Below, in pieces: positions 63,771-64,000 of a stretch of DNA of 64,000 bases. The DNA is from Parasalinivibrio latis (lineage in GTDB: Bacteria > Pseudomonadota > Gammaproteobacteria > Enterobacterales > Vibrionaceae). Location of the stretch: contig NZ_CP098812.1 of NCBI RefSeq assembly GCF_036825535.1, positions 1,984,001-2,048,000 of the forward strand, given 5' to 3'. The notes below the pieces were generated by a model. It was not told the DNA's origin, did no database searches, and worked only from the letters and a program-made list of their open reading frames with translations. The position numbers were made by a program, and so were the translations under genes. Every line of letters starts with the position of its first letter. Position 1 is the stretch's first letter.

Positions 63771-64000
63771 TTCTCATTCACCAAAATTATTGATTTTTAG
63801 GATTTATTTTAAGATTAGGAAATTTCGTCATCCGCCGGATATTATTTAAAGACGATTGCACCGTTTGTGACGCCGAAAAGATTTTGAATATGAGTAAAGC
63901 CTTAAGCAGGGGAAAATCGAGGTAACAGTTCAGCCGTCAGATCACAGAGTTAAAGGAATTTAAAAGTAAAGCTATAAATTTCGTAACTTTATCTACACTA
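63771..64000. promoter_or_regulatory. malZ upstream region with MalT core box
   Basis: GGATGA on the minus strand at 63833-63828, 58 bp upstream of the malZ ATG, matches the MalT core. The rest of the stretch to the window edge has no recognised gene. Confidence 0.5.

Overview
The window looks like chromosome (or secondary chromosome) of a marine Vibrionaceae-type gammaproteobacterium. The main evidence is a MalT-malPQ-glgB cluster in the vibrio arrangement, maltoporin/MalM/MalE genes with enteric-vibrio sequence character, many c-di-GMP enzymes, and TRAP and alga-type carbohydrate genes. No rRNA, tRNA or CRISPR array was seen. Base composition is mosaic: the mal genes are moderately GC-rich, while about 6.4-11.4 kb and 45.7-55.6 kb are clearly AT-rich.

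Region 1 (0-3 kb) holds the 3' part of an RHS/YD-repeat gene ending in a GIY-YIG nuclease-like toxin tip, followed 3 bp later by a leucine-rich-repeat protein that is the obvious immunity candidate. Region 2 (3.2-10.1 kb) is a c-di-GMP block: a six-helix GGDEF protein, a PTS EIIC-like membrane domain fused to EAL, and a two-gene operon of a CSS-motif EAL protein plus a globin-sensor-like GGDEF protein whose proximal histidine position is tyrosine. It is followed by a lone transposase-like HTH gene and a 1.3-kb gene-free stretch.

Region 3 (11.4-35.4 kb, plus malZ at 61.9-63.8 kb) is a maltodextrin/glycogen system: malT, then malP-malQ-glgB; a minus-strand series lamB-malM-alpha-amylase-malE-debranching enzyme-lacI; and a divergent LysR/oligo-1,6-glucosidase pair. 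Dextrins would enter by LamB, be bound by MalE, and be processed by cytoplasmic amylase, debranching enzyme, MalQ, MalP, MalZ and the GH13 glucosidase. malF, malG and malK are not in the window. The lacI gene sits inside a 1,333-bp unit bounded by a 38-bp duplication of the debranching gene's 3' end. Three small genes (deaminase, Dabb protein, zinc-ribbon protein) lie between glgB and lacI.

Region 4 (35.7-44.3 kb) is a hexonate catabolism locus: manD-uxuR-like-rspB-like on the minus strand, diverging from a TRAP transporter, uxuA, a wrecked kdgK and eda. The set fits D-mannonate or L-gulonate use via KDG and KDPG.

Region 5 (44.3-56.5 kb) is an AT-rich island bounded by a decayed IS4-family element and a truncated IS256-family element. 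It encodes a complete sugar ABC importer, a cytoplasmic GH95 enzyme and a secreted GH29-like protein with three tandem C-terminal domains. Region 6 (56.7-61.2 kb) has an FCD regulator diverging from MDR dehydrogenase-KduD-KdgK-Eda. Regions 5 and 6 together suggest use of an L-fucosyl/L-galactosyl marine glycan, with L-galactose-derived 2-keto-3-deoxy-L-galactonate channelled to KDG; this is inference.
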